Assembly (NCBI GenBank): GCA_018136815.1
Contig: CM030939.1
Coordinates: forward strand, 2,240,808-2,304,807
DNA: 64,000 nucleotides
Reading direction: 5' to 3'
DNA from: Isochrysis galbana
Taxonomy: Eukaryota > Haptophyta > Isochrysidales > Isochrysidaceae
The position numbers were made by a program, and so were the translations under genes. Shown one piece after another: positions 9,842 to 20,426 of this stretch (position 1 is its first letter; every line of letters begins with the position of its first letter). The notes under the pieces are model-generated. The model was not told the origin of the DNA and ran no database searches. It was given only the letters and a program-made list of their open reading frames with translations.

Positions 9842-10644
9842 GGTGCGGGACTTCTACCGTAGCGTGAGCGCGCGTGACGGAGGGGGGGGGAGGGGGGGAG
9901 AATCGCACCATTTCCTGACTCCTCGAGCTGAGTCAGTTCCTCCAGCTGCGTGGCCACCTCCAACCCCTCCTGAGCGGGTGCGTCGGACGTCTCCTCTTCC
10001 TTCTCCTCCGTCTTCTCCTCACCCTCCTTTTCGTTCTCCTTGGCAGGAGCGGGCGCCTCGGCGGTCTCGGACTCCTCGGCGGTCTCGCCCTTCTCCTCCT
10101 CCTCGAGCTGCGTGGCCTCTTCCAGCTGCGTGGCCTCTTCGAACCGAGTGAAGACTTCTCCGACTGGTGCGTCGGACGCAGCCGTCTTCTCATTCTCCGC
10201 CTTCTCCGCCTTCTCGTCCTCTTCCTCGGCTTCCTTCTCATCGGCGAGAGCGAGCGCGTGGGCGGTCTCGACCTCCTCCATCGACTCGGCTGGCTCCTCG
10301 ACATCCGCAACCCGCGCGATGGGAACAAGAAGACCTGGAGCGTCCGACGCACAGTCCTCGTTCTCCTCTTCTCCTCCCACAGGCCCGGAGTCCTCGTCGG
10401 TGGTGGTGGTGGTGGCCTCATCGGTCGGGGAAAGGGCCTCCTCCTCGGCATCAGGAACGCGAACAGGATCCGCCTCCTCCGCCGCGCCCTTGGAGCAGGA
10501 AGAGGAACGAGTCGTGCGAGCAGCGCTTGCGCTCGGCGTCCAGTCGACAGGTGGCTGTGTCGAGCGAGTCGAACGAAACCAGCGAGCAGGAGCACGAGAG
10601 GAGAGGACGGAGGACCGTACCGATGCGCGCCGAGTCGCCACCAT
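9739..10644 (-). CDS. Acidic Glu/Ala-rich protein, 3' end disrupted by a retroelement fragment
   Basis: Minus-strand ORF of 301 codons starting MVATRRASVRSS. After a Ser/Arg-rich N-terminus it is dominated by Glu, Ala, Lys and Thr, with an imperfect ~50-residue internal repeat (units ending ASDAPVGEVFTRFEEATQLEE-like and TSDAPAQEGLEVATQLEE-like). The last ~45 codons read out of frame through the RT fragment, so the native C-terminus has been replaced or lost. On the sense strand the ATG is preceded by a C/T-rich leader and CTCCTACTGCC, like other genes here. No catalytic domain is visible; function unknown. Confidence 0.45.
   Translation of the reverse strand: MVATRRASVRSSVLSSRAPARWFRSTRSTQPPVDWTPSASAARTTRSSSCSKGAAEEADPVRVPDAEEEALSPTDEATTTTTDEDSGPVGGEEENEDCASDAPGLLVPIARVADVEEPAESMEEVETAHALALADEKEAEEEDEKAEKAENEKTAASDAPVGEVFTRFEEATQLEEATQLEEEEKGETAEESETAEAPAPAKENEKEGEEKTEEKEEETSDAPAQEGLEVATQLEELTQLEESGNGAILPPSPPLRHARSRYGRSPAPWPRTSYNSPERTLTRLETRAYYWPSTGKKPSIE
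9850..9925 (+). repeat. Dispersed GCGTGAGCGCGCGTGACGG repeat, copy 1
   Basis: Reads TAGCGTGAGCGCGCGTGAC, a G-run, then AATCGCACCATTTC. The same arrangement occurs at 31,922-32,015 and 44,268-44,360. Confidence 0.65.
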
Positions 10645-10652
10645 CGTGAGGA

Positions 10653-11830
10653 AGACGAGGGCGAGGAGAGAGCTGGAGGGTGAGCGAGGAGGGAGGAGGG
10701 AGGCAGGCAGTAGGAGCCGTCTCTCTGGTAGGTCGATGAGAGAGGAGGGGACCCGGGGGAGGGGACCCGGGGGGAGGGGAGAGACCCCAATACCTATCGG
10801 TTGTTTACGTTAGTGTTTTCGCAGTATACGGTAATATTTTCCCCGGTCCCAGGGGGGTGCCCCCACGGTTCCCGACCGCCTCTGCGTCCAGAGTCCCCCC
10901 GCGGAAAGAGTGAACGCACGGCGTGCGCCTTCCTGGAAGTTGCTATGCGCACGCACGGCGCCCCGCGGGGGGGGAAGCCGATGTGCACACGCACGGCGTG
11001 CACAATGATTGCAAGTAATCACACGTGCTGCGCAAACGAAACATCTCGTATATGGCTACTTTACGTTAATGTGGGCCTTAGGGGAAAAAGTTTCTATGCG
11101 CACGCACGGCGCCCTCGCGAGGGGGGAAGTCGATGCGCATACGCACGGCGTGCACAATGATTGCAAGTAATCACATGTGCTGCGTAAACGAAACATCTCG
11201 TATACGGCTACTTTACGTTAATATGGGCCTTAGGGGAAAAAGTTTCTTTGCGCACGCACGGCGCCCTCGCGAGGGGGGGGGGAACCGATGCGCATACGCA
11301 CGGTGTGCACAATTATTGCAAGTAATCACACGTGCTGCGCAACGAAACATCTATGTGGGCCTTAGGGAAAAAAGTTTCTATGCGCACGCACGGCGCCCCC
11401 GCGGGGTGGCCGATGCACATCGCGCCGTGTCCATAGTTACAAAGTAATCAAGGAAGACGAGGCCGAGGAGAATGAGCGAGGAGGGAGGAGGGAGACAGGC
11501 AGTAGGAGCCTTCTCACTCTGGTAGGCCGATGAGAGGGGGAGGGGAAGAGGGGGGAATCCCCCCGGGGGGCGGGAGAGAGAGAGATCAGAAGACCAGATC
11601 AGCCGTTTACGTTAATGTTCTCGTCATATACGGTAATAATCAACCGGTCCCAGGGGGGTGCCCCAGGGGTTCCGCCCGTCCTCCGCGCCCAGAGTTCCCC
11701 CGCGGAAAGAGTGAACGCACGGCGTGCACCTTCCTGGAAGTTGCTATGCGCACGCACGGCGTATACGCGGGGGGACCGATGCACATCGCGCCGTGCCCAT
11801 ACGGCGTGCACCGATGTGATTAGCGAAGAA
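10653..11830. repeat. Satellite-like block: duplicated flank plus ~151-bp tandem units
   Basis: The stretch 10,653-10,990 recurs at 11,449-11,790 (shared GCGGAAAGAGTGAACGCACG and CTTCCTGGAAGTTGCTATGC). Between them a unit beginning GCGCACGCACGGCGCC recurs at 10,947, 11,098, 11,250 and 11,382 (spacing 151, 152 and 132 bp), each followed by a GTGCACAATGATTGCAAGTAATCACA-type core in the first units. The duplicated flank includes the presumed promoter/leader of the acidic gene on the minus strand. A related single unit is at 32,690-32,985. Confidence 0.8.
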
Positions 11831-12657
11831 GCTTTGACGGCGTCTCTCTCTTATAATTTTATAAACAACTACAATACAACTGTGGACATTTGATCGCTCA
11901 ATTCGACTGATGTCCCACTATTGACGGAACGACACCTTAGTAGGCACCGGTGCCGTCATTGCACGCCAAGCACCTGAGTTGGGAGCGTTTGGGTGACTCC
12001 ATTGCACACTCTGCATGGTCGGGGGGGGGGGGGGGGGGGGCGTTCGCGCGAGCAGAGAGCGCAGGGACTCCCGCCAGGTTTTCGTAGCAACGTTCTCCTG
12101 CGCTTCCAAAACCAAGGATAATGGACGAATTTATTACAGGTACTGGTGCCCAAGCCGGTAGGGGGCCTCATATCAGCCCTAGAGGGCCCCTATAGCCCTC
12201 CCAAGGCCCCTAGATAGAGGCTCCCTATATATATAGCCATATGTACTATAAATACCTTCATCGTCCACCTGGTGGATTAGGCATATAAGAGGGTTAATGC
12301 GTTAATGCATTAATTATTAATTGGGCATTAGCATTAGACGCCAGCTGGCGCGGACACCTCCGGCGGGCGCCGCCGCGCCTCAGGCGCTGCCTCCGGCGGC
12401 GGCCTCCGGCGGCCGCCTCCGGCTAGCCCTAGCCTCCGGCGGTTTGTGAATTCAGAATTCAGTGTACTCTATTCACCTTTTTGTATTACACAACTAGGGT
12501 TCTCAGGATTAGTTGAAATAAATGGCCCAGGAATCCAGGAATAGACGCTCTCGAGGCCTCCTTTCCCCTTCTCTCTGAGCTTTCCGCATCTCGCGCGCGC
12601 CAGCCGCCTCTCGTCCCCTGCCCTCTCCCTCGCCATCCCTCCCTCTCTCTCTCTCGC
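11831..12657. other. Intergenic upstream of the PH-GLTP gene
   Basis: Contains an 18-bp-class G run at ~12,020, a TATA-rich stretch (12,228-12,262), and a cluster of CCTCCGGC(GG) repeats (12,358-12,441). A short block (ATTCAGTGTA...TTACACAACTAGG, 12,448-12,500) is also found at 22,268-22,326. The last ~70 bases before the ATG at 12,658 are CT-rich like other leaders. Confidence 0.45.
12358..12441 (+). repeat. CCTCCGGC microrepeat cluster
   Basis: Five or more copies of CCTCCGGC(GG) within ~85 bp, GC-rich and partly self-complementary. Confidence 0.55.
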
Positions 12658-15600
12658 ATGTCGGCGGGAAGCGGGCGGGAGGGGGCGGTCGCCGGCCTCT
12701 CCACCTTCGGGCTCTTGCTCACCGGCCGACTCGCGTTGCGCAATGAGCTCCTCTCGGCGCTCTCAGTCGGCACAAAGACTCCGTTTGGCTCTCGACAGGA
12801 GCAGCGAGAGCATGAGGTGTGGGATGAGCGGTATTTCGTGCTCACGCGCAAGGCGCTCCACTACTACGTGCGAGCCCACGGCCGCCAGCAGCTCGGATCG
12901 GGCAGGGACATGTTCGGCAAGCACGAGGGAAGCGTGCCGATCACATCCATCGCTAGCATCGAGGAGGACAGGTCCGCTAGGGAGCTCACGCTCGTGACCA
13001 AGGGGCCGGGTCGCAACTACGTCCTCCGCGCTCGCAGCCAGGCCTCATATGACCGCTGGTGCTCCACGCTCAACGGAGCTACGCTCAATCTCTACGGCTC
13101 GACTGACCGCGTTTTCTCGACCTCATCATCGTTCCACCACATCCCAAGCTTGCTCGACTTCCACGTGCCGCCACCGCCGCCGCCACGGACGGACAACGTG
13201 GCGTACATCTGCCTCGCTTCACACAAGCTAGGATTGAGCGCGCTGATCGAGCGCGGGCTGCCGTGGGGCGTGCCCCTAAGACTCGCGCTCGGGCGGCCCT
13301 TCTGGTGTGCGAGCGGATAGCGAGCAAACTGCTGCAACCGAGCCCAGGCGTGCCTGCAATGATCATTCTCTGCCGCGCTTCACACTAATCGCACCTGTGG
13401 GGAATCTCATGATTTCTTTGTTTACCCCCGACCGCTTGGCATGCCTGAAGACCCCTTACCCCCTTCTGCCCTGCTTCCTCGTTGTCGTAGCCTCGACACA
13501 GCTCGCGACTCTCTGACCATCGCGCTAGAGGGCGGGGGCTCGGCCACGCTTCTGCTATCCAACACCCTAGACCGCTACCCATCCGGCTCAGAAGTCATCG
13601 AGGTGCACCCACCGGTTCTTCTGCATACGCACGTGCGTGTTAACTGGAAGCCTGACTACGGGCTACCTTCTCGCGTCGGTCGCGCCGGCCAGCAGGCTTC
13701 TCGCGTCGCCGCTCCCTCAGCCGTGTCGCAGGCGGCTTATCGTATTTTTGCCTTAATCCCTCGCACCACGCTTCGGGTGGCCTTTGCGGTTGGCGCTACG
13801 GCGGCCGCGCTGTGGATGGGCCGCACACCCACGCCAACGACAGGCAGTTCACGGCCGGTCGCCGCCTCGGCCATCCGGCGTCGCTTTGTGATGGCCGCGG
13901 GTGCGCCAAATGGCGATGACTCAACGTTCTTGTTCATGCTAGCGACCGCCGAGGAGATCATCACCCGACTGCGCCAAACATTGATGGCGCCGCTGCCGAC
14001 GATCGCGCCACCTTCGCTGCCCCGCCCGGCTCTGTTGCCCGTGACTCTCTCGCTCCTGCCTTTACTAGTGGTGGCCGCCGCGTTGCTCCTCGCGCTCTCC
14101 TTCTCGCTGCGGTGCCTTCGTCTGCGAGCAACTCGACTGCACCGCCGCTTTCGACGTGTCCAGCATCAGTGGATTCTTGAGATCACCCCATCGAATGCAG
14201 TGGAAGCTGAGGAAGCCTCTAGAGTGAGGCGCGGGCTTGCGCCCTCCGACGCCGCAAGCGCTCCGGCCAGCCTGGGCGGGAGTCCCGTCTATGGGTCCTC
14301 CCCCACGGGGCGTGTGCCTTCTTTTGCTCGCTCTCCCTCGGGCATCTCGCCGGTGCAACTGCCATCGGCGGGCGTGCAACGCGCCGTGCGCACTCCTCTC
14401 CCTCCGAGGCTCGTCGCTGAGGAGCCGAGCTCTGCGGACGCCACGCTCCTCCGGCGTGGATTCGAGAGCGCCGCTGCTGCGCCGCGCATCGGGTCCAATT
14501 CGGCGGAGGAGGAGGCGGACCTCCGGATGGATGCGGTGCTCGCCGACATTTGCTCCGCCGAGAATTCGATCCTCTACGAGGCATCGATGCAGTTCCGTGC
14601 GGCGATGAAGACGGCCGAGCCTGCCAATGCAGGCACCGCGTCACCTTCAAGAGGAGCCGCCTCTTTGCAGGTCACTGCCAGCACGGACAAGAGCTCAGTT
14701 GTCGCTGACGCGTCGCTATTGGGGTTGGAGCCGACATTGCAGGCTCTTGAAGCGGGTGTCATCCGCATCAACCAAGCACTGGGTCTCTCGCTCCTTGTTA
14801 GGAATGATGAAACCAACTTGCGCAAAGTGCGCGAGGCGGCGGCGGCAGCGAACGAGGCCGGACTACCTTCACACCGCGTGTCGCAGATTTTGGAGGCGGA
14901 GGTGCGCACCGGAATACACAAGCTAGGCGACGCCTACTCCTTGCCCCCCGTCTCCGCCACACTCGCCGACCCCTCCGCCGCTGTGGCGCTACTTTGGATG
15001 CGGCGTGGCCTTCATCTCACCATCGCTCTGGCCTCGGGGATCCTCGCGATGAACGGCGAAGTAGACGTGCGAAGCCTCCCGAACGACACCGACGATGCCG
15101 CAAGTGTGCACCTTGCCCTCAAGGGCTCGGCATCGCCGCCTCTCCACCGTGGGAGGCGCATTGCCTCCGGTGCGTACGCCGCCGGTCGGCCACCAGAGTC
15201 GTCTGGCGAGGTTCTAAGGCAGGCCTATGCGGAGAGCCTTGAGCCCTACCATTCGTGGCTGCTGCGGCAGGTATGCACGCCGAGCCCTCCCTGCATGCGT
15301 CGGCGCATGAATCGCCGATCAGCTTGGCCCTGTCTTTGAAGGTGGTCCACAACGGGCGAGCAAACTCGCCGGTCAAGGCTTTCCCCCTATGATCATGCTA
15401 CCACTGGTCGAATTCACCTCTTCACAGGATGGGAGATCTGCCACAGCTTCACCCGTGTCTCCTTCACCCGGCTTCAGACCTTCTCCGTCTTTTGCTCTGC
15501 CGCTCCCTCGTACGATAATCTCCTGCGCTTTCTATCTCCGGGTTTGGGCGACGTGGAGCGCGAAGCCGTCGTGCTCAACGACTTGCGCATTTTTGTCGCC

Positions 15601-15675
15601 GAGGCGAGGCCCTTCCTTAAGGCCCTTGAGAAGCTGTTCGCTGAGCAAGGTCTCGAGGATACCCGCAAAATTTAG
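12658..15675 (+). CDS. PH domain + GLTP domain lipid-transfer protein (FAPP2-like) with putative membrane helices
   Basis: Three exons with phase-matched junctions: 12,658-13,304, 13,491-15,270 and 15,478-15,675 (donors GTGTGC and GTATGC; acceptors GTCGTAG and TTCAG). Residues ~40-150 form a PH domain (VWDERYFVLTRKALHYY, ending SYDRWCSTLNG). The C-terminal ~170 residues match the glycolipid-transfer fold: ALLWMRRGLHLTIAL, then RQAYAESLEPYHSWLLRQ joined across intron 2 to TFSVFCSAAPSYDNLLRFL, and a final helix DLRIFVAEARPFLKALEKL. PH + GLTP is the architecture of FAPP2, which moves glucosylceramide at the Golgi after PI4P binding. Unlike FAPP2, the linker holds two hydrophobic stretches (near 13,770 and 14,035-14,100), so this protein may be membrane-anchored. 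Lipid specificity cannot be read from the sequence. Confidence 0.85.
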
Positions 15676-16007
15676 GACCACCACAGCCCGATCTAGCTGA
15701 TCTAGATTTGAAACATGCGTCGCCCTGATAGATACCATGTGATGAGAGCTAATAAGTTCTCCCAACGGCTTTTCGCGGCTTACTTGTCAACGGGCTCGCT
15801 TTGCACCTAGACCTAGAGCTAGCGCTGTGTAGCCGCTCTAGTGCGAATAGCTGGCGGATTCTACCTTGTGAAGATGTGTAATGTTGTGATACCCACCTTG
15901 AAATGGTCATACGCCTAAGCATTGTGCAGACTTTGCAGCGCTGCACATTGCTGATAGGGTTTGGGGTGATGTAGTTGAATTGACTGACTGGGTCTGTGCC
16001 TCGTGCC
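15676..16007. other. 3' flank of the PH-GLTP gene
   Basis: No feature recognised; ends in an A-run that begins the next dispersed repeat. Confidence 0.4.
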
Positions 16008-16095
16008 GAAAAAAAAACTTCTTAATAATCTCGCCGCGCGCGCGACCCTGCACAGCCTCCCTGTAGCCACGCCCGCTTCCCTTATCACCCCTCCA
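16008..16095 (+). repeat. Dispersed 'A-run...GTAGCCACGCCC' repeat, copy 2
   Basis: A-run, ACTTCTTAATAATCTCGCC, then CTGTAGCCACGCCCGCTTCCC. Same family as 8,584. An ATGGAGCGTGCC follows at 16,249. Confidence 0.55.
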
Positions 16096-16232
16096 CCTAC
16101 CTTGAGGCTCGTCCCCTCGTGCTCTACCTAGGGGCTGGGTGTAGTTGTAGTAGGTTTCCAGTGGCAGACGGGGTGTACCGATCCCCGATGGCTTAGCACT
16201 CTCCTTCCTCTTGCGCCATCGGGCAAAAACTA

Positions 16233-17213
16233 TTGTTACAGTTTGAACTATGGAGCGTGCCGCGACCGCTCCCGAGCCTTAGGCGTCAGGCGACCCTCGC
16301 CAGTGCGCCCCACCTGGGACGCCCCACGCCGCCTGAGGTGGCTCGTCAGAAAGCCCTCTCAAAGCCCATCCAGCCCATCCAAACCACACCCGCGCGAGCG
16401 CGCGGGGTGGCGAGCACTGGCACCGAACAGGTTGCCACCATGGCTCTGCGTAGCATGCAGGGGGTCTTTGAGACCCCTCCAACAGTGGGAAACCCTCCCA
16501 CCCCAAGAGCACCTCATGTGGGAGGGCAGCTGAGCTGCCCTCCCCATGATGGAAACCTCTACCATCAGTGCACCCAACATGGGAGGGCACTTCACAACCA
16601 TCAATCTTCCACGGAGAGCACCCAATACCCAATGCCTGTGTATTCCAGCATGTTGACACACTTCTCGTCTTCACCCCACTCTTGTGGGCCACAAGTACCT
16701 AGAACTCAGTGCCCTGCCTTGGGCCCTCTTTCAACACTAGACTCCCTCTCCCACTTCCCCCTCACATTACAACCAACCCAAACAGCACGAACCCCCCTGC
16801 CCTCTGTTTCAAGCACCAAAAATTTCAACTCAAGACGTATGTTGATACACTTCTCGTTTTCACCCCACTCTTGTGGGCAACAATTACCTACAACTCAGTG
16901 CCCTGCCTTGGGCCCTCTTTCAACACTTCACTCCCTCTCCCACTCCCTCATTCAACCACAACCAACCCAAGAAGCACAAACCCCCTCGCCCTCTGTTTCA
17001 AGCACCAAAAATTTCGACAGGCGAGAAGCGCTCAATCACCATCACCCACAGCATAGAAAAGCGTTCAATCACCACCAGCCTACACGTGGGAAACGCGTTC
17101 AATCGCCATCACCCCCACCGCATGGAAAAGCCTTCAATCACCTACAAATGGAAAAGCGTTCAATCGCCATCACCTCCCGGTACTATCTAGGCATTTCTGA
17201 TTTAACGACCTGA
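16233..17213 (+). other. Low-complexity ORF over tandem repeats, doubtful gene
   Basis: A 326-codon frame remains open through two imperfect ~189-bp direct repeats (16,651-16,839 and 16,840-17,020) and a minisatellite of AAAGCGTTCAATCACC-like units (17,025-17,175). Its composition (Pro, Ser, Thr, Gln, His) is that expected of repeat DNA. The alternative frame from ATGGAGCG at 16,249 stops soon. I do not consider it a supported protein-coding gene. Confidence 0.25.
16651..17175 (+). repeat. Two ~189-bp direct repeats plus GCGTTCAATC minisatellite
   Basis: Each long unit contains CACTTCTCGT, CACCCCACTCTTGTGGG and GTGCCCTGCCTTGGGCCC. They are followed by about six copies of GAAAAGCGTTCAATC(A/G)CC at roughly 30-40 bp spacing. 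A lone related TTGAACGCTTTT occurs near 17,861 in inverse orientation. Confidence 0.8.
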
Positions 17214-17451
17214 CAGCTGACGGAGTAACATACGCTCATTATAGTTTTGAGGCATCGGATTGACCAACCTCAGTGTGACGTTAGCTAGTGTATTGATGCG
17301 AGGTAGAAATTGATTCGTAGTGCAATACTCCCATAGAAGCTTCCCGTTGTCCAGACAGGTGAGGTGACACGTGACGGGTCTCTTCGTCTGGTTCCATAGG
17401 ACGCTTCACAGAAGAGGAGTCCATCGCGATTCTGGTACGCGGGGAGGGCGA

Positions 17452-17600
17452 CAGGGAGAGGAGGGCTCTGAAGGGAGAGGAGGGCTCTGAAGGGAGAGGA
17501 GGGCTCTGAAGGGAGAGGGGGGCTGGTAGGCAATGCAGGGCGGCAGGGGGGCGGAGAACTGCTCAACTGCAAGGGAACTGCTCAACTGCAGGGAACTGCT
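17452..17600 (+). repeat. 19-bp purine minisatellite and adjacent short repeat
   Basis: AGGGAGAGGAGGGCTCTGA is repeated 3.5 times (17,452-17,530 region), followed by three copies of AACTGCTCAACTGCA(A)GGG (17,557-17,600). Confidence 0.8.
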
Positions 17601-18464
17601 CACCCTTCCTCGTCTCCTCCATATAGACGTGTGACGAAACTTGTTGTCTGCTTTTATGCGGTCGGTGCTCTTTGGTGTGGACATACACTCATCAAAGCTC
17701 TTTGGTGTGAGACGTGGATCGTGATTTCAACGAGATATCGACCCTGCCCCAAATCGAATGAATGGAGTCAGACCACGTGTGGGTTTCAACATGTGAAGTG
17801 TCAAGTTGAGTCAAGTAACCTCCAGGTGACAATGAAAGGTGGTAGCAGGGATGGGGATAATTGAACGCTTTTGGTCTACTCAAGACAAGAGGGACGACAT
17901 GTCTTGAGGCGGCATCGCTGCCCATGCCTAGCGCAAGGGTATAGCGCCCCCACTCAGACATCTCCTTCCTTTCAGCTCCTCTCTGAGGAGTTGCTCCTCT
18001 CCCTCCCATTAGGCCCCCTTGCCTGCGAGACCAGAACAGGATCCTGGCGTGGGGGGGGTGGGGGGCTGTCTGCTGTCTGAGTGTGGAGGGAGGGGCGCTC
18101 CAGCTAGCGCAGGTAGAAAGCTAGTGAAGAGCTGGGTGGCATAAGGGGGAAGGGTGCTTGCGCTTGCCGCGGCAGGGAATCCTGTCTTGAGTGAGCGCTA
18201 GTCCCGTTCCTTTGCCGCGCCGCGACCCATAAAAATTTGTTAACAATATAACACCTGCCAAACAGAGCGCAATAGGCAACAGGTGGAGCACAGCTATACC
18301 ACACATTGCACACCCCTCAAAAATATTCTGCTGCAGCCCACAACCAGACCTCAATGAGCCCTATCTTGTGGCTGGCTCGCTAGCCTCATGATGCATTAGG
18401 CGCGTAGCTTTCATTCACAGGGAGGTAACCTTGCTCCAAAGGTCGTCATGCAAATCAACCAATC
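17601..18464. other. Intergenic
   Basis: No coding or RNA feature recognised. G-run near 18,050; the rest is mixed unique sequence between the minisatellite and the convergent methyltransferase gene. Confidence 0.4.
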
Positions 18465-19271
18465 CTACATGTCGTCTAATGTGCAGCGCAAAGTGACTTT
18501 GTAGATGGCAACGTACTGGTCCGGAAAGAGCTCAGTGAACGGCGGCGGCGAAGGCGGTCGCTCGTCCTCGGCAGGCCACACGCGACTCAAGACGAGGCCC
18601 GTCTTGGCGCACTCCTCAAAAAAGTCGCGATCCAAATGTTCAAAACGGTAGCGTGTGTGGGCATATAGAACACATGGTGGCGACGGTGGCAAGTCCCGTG
18701 CACCAGTCGTCCTACAGGCTGCATCTATGAGCACTCTCATCACACGAGGTAGCATTGTCGCCCCCGCCTCGTTGTAGATGAGGTCACTCCCAATGATTGC
18801 GTCCCAGCGGCAGTCCATGAGGGCAGGTCGTTCATCCGCCTCAACGCAGCACCAGTCCAGAGGTGCCACCTCGACGTTGCCCATCACCTCAAGTCCATCG
18901 TTGGATGCTTCTCCATGAGCGCCATCAGTCGGCACTGCGGCGAGCCTCTGTCGGTTGAGCTCCACGTTGTGCCGCAGCCATTCGCAGGCGTTGCCCTCCT
19001 CCATCTCGGTAAGCGCGACTCTCTCCAGCTGTTGTCGCAGCTGGAGTGCTAGGCTCATGCCGAGCCAGCCGGTGCCCGCGCCCAGCTCGAGGAGGGAGGT
19101 GCAGCCGTGTAGGGCCTTTGTCTGCTCTATGTAATGCAGGAGCGCCCTGGCCGCCTCCCACACATGGCCACCGGTCGTTTGCCGATCGACGATCGAAAGA
19201 AACTCCGACGTGCCCGCCACTTGCACCTGGGGCGCGGCCGAGCTCATGGCCGCTCGCGCTCGTGCACGCAC
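18465..19271 (-). CDS. METTL21-like protein-lysine methyltransferase (Methyltransf_16)
   Basis: Single-exon ORF, 268 aa (or 260 from the second Met). Class I SAM-dependent fold: GGHVWEAARALLHYI precedes motif I LLELGAGTGWLGMSLA. Then ALTEMEEGNACEWLRHNVELN (post-I/motif II region), WDAIIGSDLIYNE (the family's D-x-x-Y-like motif IV) and YAHTRYRFEHLDRDFFEECAK in the C-terminal half. Length and motif order fit the METTL21/VCP-KMT group, cytosolic enzymes that trimethylate single lysines on chaperones or elongation factors. The substrate cannot be deduced. The sense-strand upstream region has a GTACTACTACTTT motif ~160 bp before the start. Confidence 0.85.
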   Translation of the reverse strand: MRARARAAMSSAAPQVQVAGTSEFLSIVDRQTTGGHVWEAARALLHYIEQTKALHGCTSLLELGAGTGWLGMSLALQLRQQLERVALTEMEEGNACEWLRHNVELNRQRLAAVPTDGAHGEASNDGLEVMGNVEVAPLDWCCVEADERPALMDCRWDAIIGSDLIYNEAGATMLPRVMRVLIDAACRTTGARDLPPSPPCVLYAHTRYRFEHLDRDFFEECAKTGLVLSRVWPAEDERPPSPPPFTELFPDQYVAIYKVTLRCTLDDM

Positions 19272-19662
19272 TCTGCCTGCCCTGTCCCGCCACCCCTACT
19301 CCCTTTTCGCGTCCTCTCCCTCCCTCTTCTCTCTCTGTCTCTCCGTCTCTCTCTCTGTGTCAGAGTCTGTGCGCGCGCGCGCACGAGTCGCGCATTGTTC
19401 CCTGGGCGCACATAAATAATAAAGTAGTAGTACAATACTTTATTCCGCGTCTAGATGTTTTCTTCATTCCTGTCAGAGTTTCCTTGTTGTGTTGGTTTAA
19501 GGTGGTTCCCTAGCTTTTCCGGGGGGGAGTTGGGACACATCACTGCACTCATGAGCCGACACACCAACACCCTTACGAGTCCACAGCTGCCTCACCGTCC
19601 GACTGCTCACAGTCGGTTTTCTTGCGCTTATTCTGACCCTAACCCTAACCCGCCGTCTCTAA
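19272..19662. other. Upstream region of the methyltransferase gene
   Basis: Purine-rich leader on the minus strand (19,320-19,380) and a GTACTACTACTTT motif (~19,420-19,435, minus). 19,634-19,650 contains two and a half CCCTAA units, too short to be called telomeric. Confidence 0.4.
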
Positions 19663-20290
19663 TGAGGTTGTTAACTGTTTACTGCAGGAGCATGCAAATG
19701 GATGCTTCAAACGACACATTTCGTCCCTGCTCGCCAACGCCTTGACGGGTGCCCATGAGATGCTGCCCCCTCTCCCTCCCAGTCCCACTCCGTTGCGCCG
19801 CGCCGCCCTCCCCTCAACCTCTCACACCTCTTTCTAACGTGCACACGTGGATTATTTGGTAAACTGAAGCATCCAAATGGCTGCTTCGCCCCTGGGCCTA
19901 CTTCCCTATATTCCCACCCATTTGCAACACAAAAGGTCGAGATTGTAGTATGGAATTATGGAGAAAGTAGGCCCAGGGGCGAAGCAGCCATTTGGATGCT
20001 TCAGTTTACCAAATAATCCACGTGTGCACGTTAGAAAGAGGTGTGAGAGGTTGAGGGGAGGGCGGCGCGGCGCGGCGCAACGGAGTGGGACTGGGAGGGA
20101 GAGGGGGGGGGGGGCAGGGGAGGGGGGGGAGGGGGGGGGGATCGGGAAAAATTTGATCATCTCTTTCTTTGCGGAAAGCGTCGCTTATATCGTTGAACAT
20201 GTCTCCCTCTCTTCTCTCACCTCAAAAAACCAAACATCGAAGCATCCATTTGCATGCTGCGCTCCCGGCAGTAAAGAGTTAAAACAACCT
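19663..20290. repeat. Nested long inverted repeat (fold-back element or hairpin precursor)
   Basis: The inner arms 19,766-19,903 and 19,965-20,107 are reverse complements, identical apart from a 5-bp GCCGC copy difference, with a ~60-bp spacer. Outer arms at ~19,670-19,713 and ~20,237-20,282 share GCATGCAAATGGATGCTTC in inverse orientation. A motif like the outer one, CATCCAAATGGCTGCTTC, lies inside the inner arms. Transcription would give a ~140-bp near-perfect hairpin. Confidence 0.88.
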
Positions 20291-20426
20291 GCCCCTATCC
20301 CCAAAAATAGAACTGGCGCCAAACAGGACAAGACCGTGTTCCCTTTGCCGATTTCCAGCGATGACCCCGCCCGCAAGCGAGACCCGCTTCCACCAACGAT
20401 TCCCGGCTGCCAGCGCTAGGCACAGG

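Noticed and set aside
16233..17213. 326-codon repeat-derived frame as a protein gene
   Set aside because: Composition and periodicity follow the tandem repeats; no conserved domain and no leader signal.
19634..19653. CCCTAACCCTAACCC telomere-like repeat
   Set aside because: Only about two and a half units, far from any end-like structure; chance or a tiny interstitial remnant.
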